Shown here: one piece after another, positions 1 through 6,311 of the stretch | How the letters are laid out: the number at the start of each line of letters is the position of its first letter | Position numbering within the stretch: the stretch's first letter is position 1 | Assembly (NCBI GenBank): GCA_030042915.1 | Contig: JASHYS010000269.1 | Span: 1 to 16,235 of the forward strand | Reading direction: 5' to 3' | Length of the DNA stretch: 16,235 nucleotides | From: Acidobacteriaceae bacterium | GTDB taxonomy: Bacteria > Acidobacteriota > Terriglobia > Terriglobales > Acidobacteriaceae | Translations under genes and position numbers: made by a program | The notes under the pieces: model-generated | What the model was told of the DNA's origin: nothing | The model's database searches: none | The model's input: the letters and a program-made list of their open reading frames with translations, nothing else

Positions 1-6
1 GAAGAG

Positions 7-255
7 ATGGATCCGGCGCGCCAGCGGCTGATGGATCAGATCACCGAGTTTAAGAACAAGGCCGAGAAGGCCTACGACGACATGTACGAGGTGCACTCGC
101 AGCACGACATCAATGCGTGCTACCGCGACGCCAAAGATTACTACTACGAGGCCATCGGCCTGGCTGGCCAATTGGGATTGAAGGATGAAGCCGATGCCAT
201 GACCGAGCGCCTGCTGCACATCAAGGCGGTGTACCGCAGCCAGTTTGCGGGCTAG
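7..255 (+). CDS. Small conserved-looking acidic helical protein, function unknown (possibly 5'-partial)
   Basis: I do not recognise a named family. The 82 residues from the ATG at 7 are highly charged and predicted helical throughout, with a Tyr/Asp-rich centre (residues about 37-49, containing a YYYEA stretch) and a C-terminal helix ending in SQFAG. The pattern of two amphipathic helices with Ala, Leu and Tyr resembles a single TPR-like hairpin, but no repeat can be assigned. The reading frame is open back to base 1, and the bases directly before the ATG (GAAGAG) are too close to act as a ribosome site. The true start may therefore be this ATG with its Shine-Dalgarno outside the window, or a codon further upstream. 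Coding is supported by amino acid composition and regular codon use. The next possible gene is convergent on the minus strand. Confidence 0.6.
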   Translation: MDPARQRLMDQITEFKNKAEKAYDDMYEVHSQHDINACYRDAKDYYYEAIGLAGQLGLKDEADAMTERLLHIKAVYRSQFAG

Positions 256-269
256 GCGAGCGGACAATA

Positions 270-482
270 TCACCAAACATAAACGCGCAGCATCCACCAG
301 ATTAGAAAAAGGCCGACCATCGCCAGGAGAATGTGACCGATCCACTGGCCGGGTGTTTTGGGGTTTCCGAGATTAAACACGTGGCAATGGTAGCACCGGC
401 GCGATCGCGATTCCTGAGTTGCTGTGTCCGAAGCCACAACCTCCAAGTCGACGCGACCAGCAGGGAGCCGTCGACCTTGCAA
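270..482 (-). CDS. Possible 70-aa membrane mini-protein with CXXCH motif
   Basis: The C-terminal 45 residues look like real protein. A CYHCH motif is followed by a polar GNPKTPGQW segment and a strongly hydrophobic, Trp-rich helix (about 20 residues) ending in RVYVW before TGA. The frame stays open upstream to 665, but that part is Arg/Gly-rich and looks non-coding. I chose the TTG at 482 because GGAG precedes it by 4 nt; no in-frame ATG exists between the far-upstream codon and the membrane helix. CXXCH formally matches a c-type haem site, but a zinc-binding pair is at least as likely, since no signal peptide precedes the motif. It converges with the gene ending at 255. The start and the reality of the gene are both uncertain; a frameshifted remnant of a longer gene is an alternative. 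Confidence 0.4.
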   Translation of the reverse strand: MQGRRLPAGRVDLEVVASDTATQESRSRRCYHCHVFNLGNPKTPGQWIGHILLAMVGLFLIWWMLRVYVW

Positions 483-801
483 TGGACTCCATACGATACA
501 CCTACTCAGGAATCGCCATAAAGGCAGAACCGCGGCCAATCCCCGGCTGCGACCCAGCTTTTTCGCGTTCGGGCCGTAATGCCGGCCAGCCCGACGTTCC
601 TTCAAGCTTCGCCGCCCCACCGCCAATTTCCCCAATCGCCGACCAACCCCCAGGAATAGTGCCAACGAGCGCTAAGCTCTGAACACGTCAATTCATCTGA
701 GGCGTTCGACCAGTCGTGAAGGAATACAAGAGTTCACCCCCTCACTTGCGTCATGAAATAATCCATTGCCCAGTCCCGCTTCGCTTGGAGAAGATGGCCT
801 T
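483..801. other. Intergenic region upstream of the decarboxylase
   Basis: About 320 bp with no convincing gene. Frames open here encode Pro/Arg/Ser-rich strings without family resemblance. The right end (733-801) holds a candidate promoter and the Shine-Dalgarno of the decarboxylase gene. No repeat, tRNA or strong terminator hairpin was seen. Confidence 0.5.
733..762 (+). promoter_or_regulatory. Candidate promoter of the decarboxylase gene
   Basis: TTCACC (733-738), an 18-bp spacer and AATAAT (757-762) resemble a sigma-70 -35/-10 pair (4/6 and 5/6 matches). Transcription would begin near 769, giving a leader of about 33 nt before the ATG at 802. Match quality is modest. Confidence 0.3.
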
Positions 802-2181
802 ATGTACCAGACCATCCCGTCTCTCCTCGATATTGTGGTCGGCGAGGCCCGATCCTGGTTTACCACGCTTTCCGCTCGCCCGGTCCGCGCAACCGCATCC
901 TCCCATCAACTGCGCCAATCGCTTGGCGGCTCATTGCCCGAGAGTGGTACGTCGCCAGCTGATATCATTCGACTTCTCGCCAGCGCCGGCAGCACCGGGA
1001 CCATAGCCTCCGCCGGACCTCGCTACTTCGGCTTTGTTGTCGGGGGTAGCGTGCCCGCGGCGCTTGCTGCCGACTGGCTCGTCTCCACGTGGGATCAGAA
1101 CGCCGGCATCTTCGCTCTTTCGCCGCTCGCATCGACGATCGAGGAGATCACGGGGTCCTGGCTCCTCGACCTCGCCGGCCTCCCTTCCACCATGAGCTTC
1201 GGCTTCGTCACGGGCGGCCATATGGCTAATTTCACCTCACTAGCCTGCGCTCGCCACAGCGTTTTGCGCCAAGCTGGCTGGGATGTCGAAGCCGCCGGCC
1301 TCAACGGCGCACCGCCCATCGCAATCTACGCCAACGAAGAATCCCACTACACCATCTTCATCGCGCTCAGGCTCCTTGGCCTTGGCTCCGCCAGCGTGCA
1401 CAAAATCCCCGCTGATCACCAGGGCCGCATGCGCGCCGATCGCCTTGTCGCCGCACTGCACGAAACCACAGGGCCCTGTATCGTCTGCGCCCAGGCGGGC
1501 AATGTCAACTCCGGTGCTTTCGATCCACTGCCGGCCATCGCCGAGGCTGCGAAAGAGCGAGGGGCTTGGCTCCACGTCGACGGCGCTTTCGGGCTTTGGG
1601 CCGCAGCGGCGCCCCAATACGCGCACCTCGTGCGCGGCATCGAGCGGGCCGACTCCATCGCCAGCGACGCGCACAAGTGGCTCAATGTTCCCTACGACTG
1701 CGGTCTCGTCTTCTGCGCTGACGGAGCCGCCCATCGCAGCGCCATGTCGCTCGCCGCCGCCTACATCGTCGCTACCAGCAGCGAACGCGATCCTCACGAA
1801 TTTGTCCCTGAAGAATCTCGCCGCGCTCGCGCCGTCCCCCTATATGCCGCGCTCAGCTCCCTCGGGCGCCGTGGCCTGGTCGAAATGATCGAACGCAATT
1901 GCCGCCAGGCTCGCCGCTTCGGCGAAGCTCTCCATGCCGCCGGCTTTGACGTCCTCAATGAGATTGTCCTTAATCAGGTTCTCGTCTCCTTTGGCACGCC
2001 CGAGCAAACCCTGGCCACGATTGCGGCGATTCAACAGGACGGCACCTGCTGGTGCGGGGGCACCATTTGGCAAGGCCGCACCGCCATGCGCATCAGTGTC
2101 AGCAATTGGTCCACGACCGATGAAGATGTGGAACGCAGCATTGACGCGATCATCCACTGCGCCCGCTCCGCCGGGGGCTAG
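802..2181 (+). CDS. PLP-dependent group II amino acid decarboxylase family protein
   Basis: A 459-aa enzyme of the aromatic-L-amino-acid/glutamate/histidine decarboxylase family (Pfam Pyridoxal_deC, aspartate aminotransferase fold). Visible hallmarks are the Schiff-base lysine K292 in SDAHKWLNVPYDCG, D260 in HVDGAFG (contacts the pyridine nitrogen), H182 in NEESHYT (stacks on the PLP ring), and an N-terminal GPRYFGFVVGG substrate-region motif near 72-82. Length suits a complete bacterial member. The ATG at 802 is preferred over the in-frame TTG at 766 because GGAGAAG ends 8 nt before it. The gene stands alone between two gene-poor stretches, so context does not reveal the substrate; it could decarboxylate an aromatic or acidic amino acid or act in a biosynthetic side path. 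The family is sure, the substrate unknown. Confidence 0.92.
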   Translation: MYQTIPSLLDIVVGEARSWFTTLSARPVRATASSHQLRQSLGGSLPESGTSPADIIRLLASAGSTGTIASAGPRYFGFVVGGSVPAALAADWLVSTWDQNAGIFALSPLASTIEEITGSWLLDLAGLPSTMSFGFVTGGHMANFTSLACARHSVLRQAGWDVEAAGLNGAPPIAIYANEESHYTIFIALRLLGLGSASVHKIPADHQGRMRADRLVAALHETTGPCIVCAQAGNVNSGAFDPLPAIAEAAKERGAWLHVDGAFGLWAAAAPQYAHLVRGIERADSIASDAHKWLNVPYDCGLVFCADGAAHRSAMSLAAAYIVATSSERDPHEFVPEESRRARAVPLYAALSSLGRRGLVEMIERNCRQARRFGEALHAAGFDVLNEIVLNQVLVSFGTPEQTLATIAAIQQDGTCWCGGTIWQGRTAMRISVSNWSTTDEDVERSIDAIIHCARSAGG

Positions 2182-2557
2182 CGGGATCGAATGGGAGGCA
2201 TCCTTGGCTCACACAAGATGGCCGAGTGATTTGCCGAGCCGGAAAATCGAGTTCCGGGCAAGCAGAAGCGAGCCCGGCACTCCTCGTCAAGCCCCTTCCA
2301 CAAAACTATTTCGTAAATATCGCTTTTTCAATGGCCTACAGAATGCAAGTTTTGCAGATCATTTCTCAGCACCCCGCTATCCTGAACTCACAAGCTCAAA
2401 AAAGACCTGACTTTGGCCGCTACCTCCTGGGGGTTCGGTTCGAGTCGCCGGTAAGGGCCGCCTTTTCACGATCCTCGGATCTATGATCCTGAAGATGCAG
2501 AACTTGTGTGAGATCCGCAGCGGCAACCGCTTTGCATTGGACCAACTTGCTGAAAAA

Positions 2558-2583
2558 CCCCCGGGGAGGAGGGGAGAGGGGGG
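2558..2583. repeat. C-run/purine-run tract, probably part of a dispersed intergenic repeat
   Basis: Five C's are followed by G-runs of 4, 4 and 6 separated by short A/G spacers, all on the plus strand. The C5-G4 junction is self-complementary and the G-runs could form a two- or three-tetrad G-quadruplex. From general memory, similar C-run/G-run blocks preceded by a TTTGCATTGG-like stretch recur in acidobacterial intergenic DNA. Only one copy lies in this window, so the repeat status is inference. Confidence 0.35.
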
Positions 2584-2681
2584 ACGGTACAGATCGGGCA
2601 AACCACTCTGACGATGCCTCAGCGCCTCGCAATCGAGGACTGGGCAGAGCGAAGACCGCAATGGGCAGATCAGCGCGCGAT

Positions 2682-2716
2682 AAGCTAAAAGCTAGGAGCT
2701 AGTAGCAAGCAGCTAA
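2682..2716 (+). repeat. Five degenerate tandem heptamers (NAGCTAG) abutting a start codon
   Basis: Five consecutive 7-bp units with consensus NAGCTAG or NAGCTAA (the fourth unit, TAGCAAG, is the most diverged) run from 2682 to 2716, three bases before the ATG at 2720. The array contains AGGAG at 2694-2698, 21 nt before the start codon and so probably too far to be a ribosome site. It also supplies the in-frame TAA at 2714-2716 that fixes the downstream start. Confidence 0.7.
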
Positions 2717-2719
2717 CCC

Positions 2720-3868
2720 ATGTCCCAGTACAAATACTCGACCCTTGCCGTTCACGCCGGGCAGCAGCCTGACCCGCTGACGGGCGCGGTGAACGTGCCC
2801 GTTTACCTTTCATCCACCTTCGAGCTGACCGGCATCGGCAGCGACCGCGGCTGGGACTACTCGCGCGCCGGCAATCCCACGCGCGACCGACTGGAGGCGG
2901 CGCTGGCGGCGTTGGAAGGCGGCACCAGCGGCCACGCGTTCACCACCGGGATGGCCGCCATTGCCGGGCTGGTGGCGATGCTGCGCGCCGGCGATCACAT
3001 CGTGTGCTCACGCGACGTGTATGCAGGCACGGTGCGGCTCTTTGATCAGATCGTCAGCGGCTACGGCATCGCGATCGAATATGTCGACACCAGCGACCTC
3101 GCGGCCGTCGAAAAGGCCATCAAGCCGAATACCAGGCTGGTGCACATCGAAACGCCCAGCAATCCCCTCATGGTGCTCACCGACATCGCCGCAGTGTGCA
3201 GGATCGCGCACGCGCACGGCATCGAAGTAAGCGTCGACAACACATTTCTATCGCCGGCGCTGCAACGGCCGCTGGAACTGGGCGCCGACATCGTTATGCA
3301 TTCCACCACCAAGTATCTCAACGGCCACTCCGACGGGCTGGGCGGCGTGCTCATCGGCTCCAAGCCCGAGCACAAGGATCGCTTCCTTTTCGTGCAGAAG
3401 GCGGCAGGCGGCGTGATGTCGCCATTCGAGTGCTTCCTGGTGCTGCGCGGCATCAAGACGCTTCCCGTGCGCATCCGGCAGCACGAGGAAAACGGCCGCG
3501 CCGTGGCGGAGTTTCTGTCGTCGCATTCCAAGATCAGCAAGCTGGCTTATCCGGGACTGAAGTGCCATCCGCAATACGACCTGGCCGTGAAACAGCAACA
3601 GGGCTTCGGATCGATGATGAGCTTCGAGTTGAAATCGCGCGACGAAGCGGCGCGCTTCCTGACCGCTCTCAGAATTTTCCTGAATGCCGAGTCGCTGGGC
3701 GGCGTGGAATCGCTGGCGTCGCACTCGGCCACGACGACCCACGGCTCGGTGAGCGAAGAAGTGCGTCAGAAGATGGGCATTAACGAGGGCCGCATCCGGC
3801 TGTCGATCGGAATCGAGGACAAGGAAGACCTGATCGCCGACCTCGACCAAGCGCTGGCCGCGGTGTGA
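2720..3868 (+). CDS. Cys/Met metabolism PLP-dependent enzyme (cystathionine gamma-synthase/gamma-lyase type)
   Basis: A 382-aa fold-type I transsulfuration enzyme. Landmarks are YSRAGNPT (Y47 and R49, which reach into the partner subunit's PLP phosphate site), Y101 (ring stacking), D173 in VDNTF (pyridine nitrogen), K198 in HSTTKYLNGHSD (Schiff base), E324-S325 in AESLGG and R360 (substrate carboxylate). The glutamate before SLGG is typical of gamma-synthases and gamma-lyases that handle cysteine or cystathionine, rather than methionine gamma-lyase. Length fits a complete member. An in-frame TAA at 2714 forces the ATG at 2720, although no good Shine-Dalgarno sits at normal distance. It lies 8 nt upstream of tsaB and may be co-transcribed with it. 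MetB-like synthase or lyase (mccB-like) activity cannot be separated by eye. Confidence 0.92.
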   Translation: MSQYKYSTLAVHAGQQPDPLTGAVNVPVYLSSTFELTGIGSDRGWDYSRAGNPTRDRLEAALAALEGGTSGHAFTTGMAAIAGLVAMLRAGDHIVCSRDVYAGTVRLFDQIVSGYGIAIEYVDTSDLAAVEKAIKPNTRLVHIETPSNPLMVLTDIAAVCRIAHAHGIEVSVDNTFLSPALQRPLELGADIVMHSTTKYLNGHSDGLGGVLIGSKPEHKDRFLFVQKAAGGVMSPFECFLVLRGIKTLPVRIRQHEENGRAVAEFLSSHSKISKLAYPGLKCHPQYDLAVKQQQGFGSMMSFELKSRDEAARFLTALRIFLNAESLGGVESLASHSATTTHGSVSEEVRQKMGINEGRIRLSIGIEDKEDLIADLDQALAAV

Positions 3869-3876
3869 GGAACGCC

Positions 3877-4572
3877 ATGCCGGAACCGCGCTGGATTCTC
3901 GGAGTCGATACTTGCGGCCCGTCAGGTTCCGTCGCGCTGGGCGGCCTCACGGGCGAATCGGTCGAAATCGTCGGCAAAACCGAACTGGCTGGACGCACCT
4001 ACTCGGCCACGTTGGTCTCCGCGATTGCCGGCTTGCTGGCCCAAGCCCAGACGCAACCGCGGCTGCTCCTTGCAATCGTGGCCGTGAACGGGCCGGGCAG
4101 CTTTACCGGCGTGCGCGTAGGCTTGAGCGCCGTGAAAGGCCTGGCCGAAGGAGCGCAGATTCCTGTGGTCGCGGTTTCGCGGCTTGAGGTGCTCGCCGGC
4201 GCGTCTGGAGTTCCTTCTGCAGCCATCGACGCGCACCGGCACGAGATTTTTCTGCGCCTGGCGGAGCCGGACGGCGTGGCCCGCGAAATCCTGGCTGGCG
4301 CGGCTGAGTTGGCAGCCATTGCGCCCTCGCCCAAGCGCGTCGCCTGTTGTGACGAAGCAGCGGTTCGTCTTCTGCGCGCTGCATGGCCGGCGGCCGAACT
4401 GGTAAGCGCGGCTGCACCGTGCGCGCCCGATGCTCTCCGGCTCGCGGCGCCACGGATTGCCCGCGGGGACTTTGTCGACCTGGTCCTGCTCGACGGCCAT
4501 TATCTGCGCCGCTCCGACGCCGAAATCTTCGGGGTCGATGTCGTTGCCCAGACCGCCGGTACGCGCGCGTGA
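3877..4572 (+). CDS. tsaB: tRNA t6A biosynthesis protein TsaB
   Basis: A 231-aa ASKHA-fold protein that partners TsaD and TsaE in N6-threonylcarbamoyladenosine formation at A37 of ANN-decoding tRNAs (cytoplasm). It shows the N-terminal ILGVDTCGPSGSVAL strand-turn motif (D11), the family signature NGPGSFTGVRVGLSAVKGLA starting near residue 71, a DAHRHEIF segment near 118-125 and a C-terminal HYLRRSDAE. It is a scaffold and partner, not itself the catalytic subunit. The ATG at 3877 is preferred over the in-frame GTG at 3865 because GAGGAA ends 4 nt before it and because the GTG would lie inside the upstream gene. Its stop overlaps the GTG of rimI (GTGA), a common tsaB-rimI arrangement that implies coupled translation. 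Confidence 0.93.
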   Translation: MPEPRWILGVDTCGPSGSVALGGLTGESVEIVGKTELAGRTYSATLVSAIAGLLAQAQTQPRLLLAIVAVNGPGSFTGVRVGLSAVKGLAEGAQIPVVAVSRLEVLAGASGVPSAAIDAHRHEIFLRLAEPDGVAREILAGAAELAAIAPSPKRVACCDEAAVRLLRAAWPAAELVSAAAPCAPDALRLAAPRIARGDFVDLVLLDGHYLRRSDAEIFGVDVVAQTAGTRA

Positions 4573-5045
4573 ATCTCGACCCTGCAGGCACGCGCATTCG
4601 ACGCATGACGGCCGAGGACCTCGATCCAGTGATGAAGCTGGCCGCGAAGGCACCTGAGGCGCCACATTGGCCGGAGCCGGCCTATCGGACGGCGCTGGAC
4701 CCCGCCTCGAACCTGCCGCGCGTGGCGCTAGTGGCGGATGGTGGCCCTCCGGCCGCTGTCTTTGCCTTCGCCATCGCCAGCCTTTTGCCGCCTCAAGCTG
4801 AGCTGGAGGTAATCGCAGTCGACCCAGAGAACCGGCGGCTGGGAGTGGGCCGCCAGCTTTTCGATGCACTGGCCGCCGAGTTGCGGACGCTGGGTGTAAG
4901 CGAAATCCGGCTTGAGGTTCGCGTCTCCAACCTGGCGGCCATCGCCTTTTACCGCAGCGTAGGGTTTGCGCAAACCGGCTTGCGTCGCCGCTATTACACT
5001 GATCCCATTGAAGATGCATTGCAAATGAGGCTTACGCTGGCCTGA
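4569..5045 (+). CDS. rimI: Ribosomal protein S18-alanine N-acetyltransferase RimI
   Basis: A 158-aa GNAT acetyltransferase that uses acetyl-CoA to acetylate protein N-termini, classically that of ribosomal protein S18. Motif A is present as VDPENRRLGVGRQLFDAL (the RRLGVG pyrophosphate loop, near 89-94), followed by LEVRVSNLAAIAFYRSVGF. Glu116 and Tyr128 match the E. coli RimI pair proposed as base and acid (E103, Y115). I chose the GTG at 4569 because the first beta strand (TRIRRMTAEDL) begins before the internal ATG at 4605, and because GTG overlaps the tsaB stop by 4 nt, favouring termination-reinitiation. Other GNAT targets are possible, but the motif set and tsaB linkage make RimI the best name. 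Confidence 0.88.
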   Translation: MNLDPAGTRIRRMTAEDLDPVMKLAAKAPEAPHWPEPAYRTALDPASNLPRVALVADGGPPAAVFAFAIASLLPPQAELEVIAVDPENRRLGVGRQLFDALAAELRTLGVSEIRLEVRVSNLAAIAFYRSVGFAQTGLRRRYYTDPIEDALQMRLTLA

Positions 5046-5185
5046 CGCTGCGCCCATTGGGCCCAACCAAATCGACCTGCGGCCCAAAGCCCACCCTTCC
5101 TCTCGGCTGGCAGGAATCCCACCGCCCCATCGCCCTTGGCATTACTGATATTCACAGGTTGTATTACCTCCGGCTTTTTTCCTGC

Positions 5186-5215
5186 TTGCCCATCGACCCG
5201 CGGCGGCGATATATG
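5186..5215 (+). promoter_or_regulatory. Candidate promoter of the DUF465 gene
   Basis: TTGCCC (5186-5191), an 18-bp spacer and TATATG (5210-5215) resemble sigma-70 elements. Transcription would start near 5221. The resulting leader contains a possible stem, CGGCGG (5234-5239) with CCGCCG (5262-5267), directly before the Shine-Dalgarno at 5274-5278. Confidence 0.35.
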
Positions 5216-5284
5216 TAAATGTTCTAAGAAAATCGGCGGTGCACGTGTATCTGCCTTTCAGCCGCCGCACAAAGGGGGTGCTTG

Positions 5285-5494
5285 ATGGACGAAGTACAGG
5301 GTTCCACGCTGGGCGAAGAGATCGATCGTCTGCACGCCGAACATCGTCGCTACGCTCAGCGTTTGGAAGAATTGCTTCAGAAGCCCTACCTCACTGAGGA
5401 CGAACAACTCGAGGAAATAAGGCTGAAGAAGCTGAAGCTGCACGCCAAGGACCTGATCTTCGCGCTGGAACGCCGCGCCCCAGCCGTGGCGTAA
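5285..5494 (+). CDS. YdcH/DUF465 family coiled-coil protein
   Basis: A 69-aa protein matching the DUF465 (YdcH) pattern: an N-terminal helix with LHAEHRRYAQRLEELLQKPYLT, a turn at about residues 37-40, then a Lys/Leu-rich helix with RLKKLKLHAKDLIFALE. The charged heptad-like pattern predicts a helical hairpin or coiled coil, cytoplasmic, with no signal peptide. Family function is unknown. The ATG at 5285 has GGGGG ending 6 nt upstream; the in-frame TTG directly before it is less likely. A hairpin without a T-run follows the gene (5520-5549), and psd begins 133 bp later with its own candidate promoter, so this is probably a separate transcript. Confidence 0.8.
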   Translation: MDEVQGSTLGEEIDRLHAEHRRYAQRLEELLQKPYLTEDEQLEEIRLKKLKLHAKDLIFALERRAPAVA

Positions 5495-5519
5495 GCCCGG
5501 GCTGCGAGCCTGACCGGCC

Positions 5520-5549
5520 CCATCGCTCATCGCTCCGCCGATGAGATGG
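5520..5549. terminator. Hairpin downstream of the DUF465 gene
   Basis: CTCATCG (5526-5532) pairs with CGATGAG (5539-5545) around a 6-nt loop. The stem continues by 4 bp (5520-5523 with 5546-5549) past a 2-nt bulge. There is no U-tract after it, so it is either an imperfect terminator or a transcript-stabilising stem. Confidence 0.4.
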
Positions 5550-5586
5550 TAAGTGTCTGTTGTGTCTCCGTTGAAAAATCCAATCC

Positions 5587-5616
5587 CTGAGCTCCGACCT
5601 CGATTGAACGTATAAT
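5587..5616 (+). promoter_or_regulatory. Candidate psd-pssA promoter giving a very short leader
   Basis: A perfect TATAAT lies at 5611-5616, with a weak -35 (CTGAGC, 5587-5592) 18 bp before it. The expected start near 5623 would leave only about 5 nt before the ATG at 5628, so translation may be leaderless or nearly so. No Shine-Dalgarno of normal spacing is visible (GGGAA ends 2 nt before the ATG). Confidence 0.5.
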
Positions 5617-5627
5617 CGTTGGGAACC

Positions 5628-6311
5628 ATGGTGCGCGACGGCTACATTTACGGGATAAGCCTGGTGGCAGTGGCTGCGGTGCTTAAGTGGCTCACAGGTA
5701 ATTGGATACTGGCCGGCGTCCCGATTGTGCTGGCGGCTTTTTTCCTCTGGTTCTTTCGCGATCCCAACCGCACCATTCCGGCAGGCGAGGGGCTGATTGT
5801 CTCTCCCGGCGACGGTCTGGTGACGGAAACAGCTTCGATCACCACGCCCGAAGGCGCTCGGCAACGCATCAGCATCTTCCTGAGTGTTTTTGACGTGCAT
5901 GTGAACCGCGCGCCCATCGGCGGCGTTCTCAGCCACGTGGAGTATCAGAAGGGCAAATTCCTGAATGCCATGAATCCGGCTTCGGCAGAGCGCAATGAGC
6001 AGAACCTGGTGACGGTGCGCGGCCAGGGCGCTGATGCAGGATTCGAAGTCACCTTTAAGCAGATCGCGGGGCTGCTGGCGCGGCGCATCGTCTTCCGCTG
6101 CCGGCAGGGACAAAACGTGGCCCGGGGCCAGCGCGTGGGGCTCATCAAATTCGGCTCCAGGGTCGATGTGCTGCTTCCCGCACGTGCCGACTTGCGGGTG
6201 AAGGTGGGCCAGCGGGTGAAAGGCGGCGCCAGCGTGCTGGCGGTTGTTCACGCTGCGAAAGAGGGCGCGCCGGCCGAAGGCCTGGCCGTTTCCTCAGGAG
6301 AGCGGGCATGA
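5628..6311 (+). CDS. psd: Phosphatidylserine decarboxylase (short pyruvoyl type)
   Basis: A 227-aa membrane-associated enzyme that converts phosphatidylserine to phosphatidylethanolamine. Two hydrophobic segments lie near residues 8-23 and 27-43. The proenzyme self-cleaves between G176 and S177 in [13 protein letters not shown], turning S177 into the pyruvoyl group; FGS replaces the LGST of long Psd enzymes, as in the short bacterial/archaeal class. D62 in SPGDG and H91 in FDVHVNR fit the Asp and His of the self-processing site. The ATG at 5628 is chosen over an in-frame TTG at 5619 because of its position relative to the -10 element. Its TGA overlaps the pssA ATG (ATGA), so the two steps of PE synthesis are translationally coupled. 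Confidence 0.93.
   Translation: MVRDGYIYGISLVAVAAVLKWLTGNWILAGVPIVLAAFFLWFFRDPNRTIPAGEGLIVSPGDGLVTETASITTPEGARQRISIFLSVFDVHVNRAPIGGVLSHVEYQKGKFLNAMNPASAERNEQNLVTVRGQGADAGFEVTFKQIAGLLARRIVFRCRQGQNVARGQRVGLIKFGSRVDVLLPARADLRVKVGQRVKGGASVLAVVHAAKEGAPAEGLAVSSGERA

Larger units (their letters stand above)
2182..2719. other. Gene-poor intergenic region with repeat-like tracts
   Basis: About 540 bp between the decarboxylase and the Cys/Met enzyme. Open frames here (for example 2226-2486 plus and 2377-2661 minus) have no recognisable protein character. The region holds a C5 then purine-rich tract at 2558-2583 and a tandem heptamer at 2682-2716, both entered separately. A sequence near 2451-2460 resembles a tRNA T-loop, but no tRNA can be folded around it. 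No riboswitch consensus was found upstream of the sulfur-metabolism gene. Confidence 0.6.

Noticed and set aside
483..665. Upstream half of the minus-strand frame feeding the 70-aa mini-protein
   Set aside because: It is Arg/Gly-rich with no domain character; protein-like sequence begins only near the CXXCH motif.
2440..2470. tRNA-like T-loop (GGTTCGAGTC)
   Set aside because: No T-stem, acceptor stem or anticodon arm can be formed from the flanking bases.
2226..2486. 86-codon plus-strand open frame in the gene-poor region
   Set aside because: It has no good ribosome site, no family resemblance, and composition like its non-coding surroundings.
2500..2540. Possible SAM riboswitch upstream of the sulfur amino acid enzyme
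   Set aside because: Only a short CGGCAACC-like string is present. The kink-turn, P1 pairing and other conserved blocks of the SAM-I fold are missing.
3922..5019. 365-codon minus-strand open frame across tsaB and rimI
   Set aside because: It overlaps two well-recognised genes and is a high-GC shadow frame.
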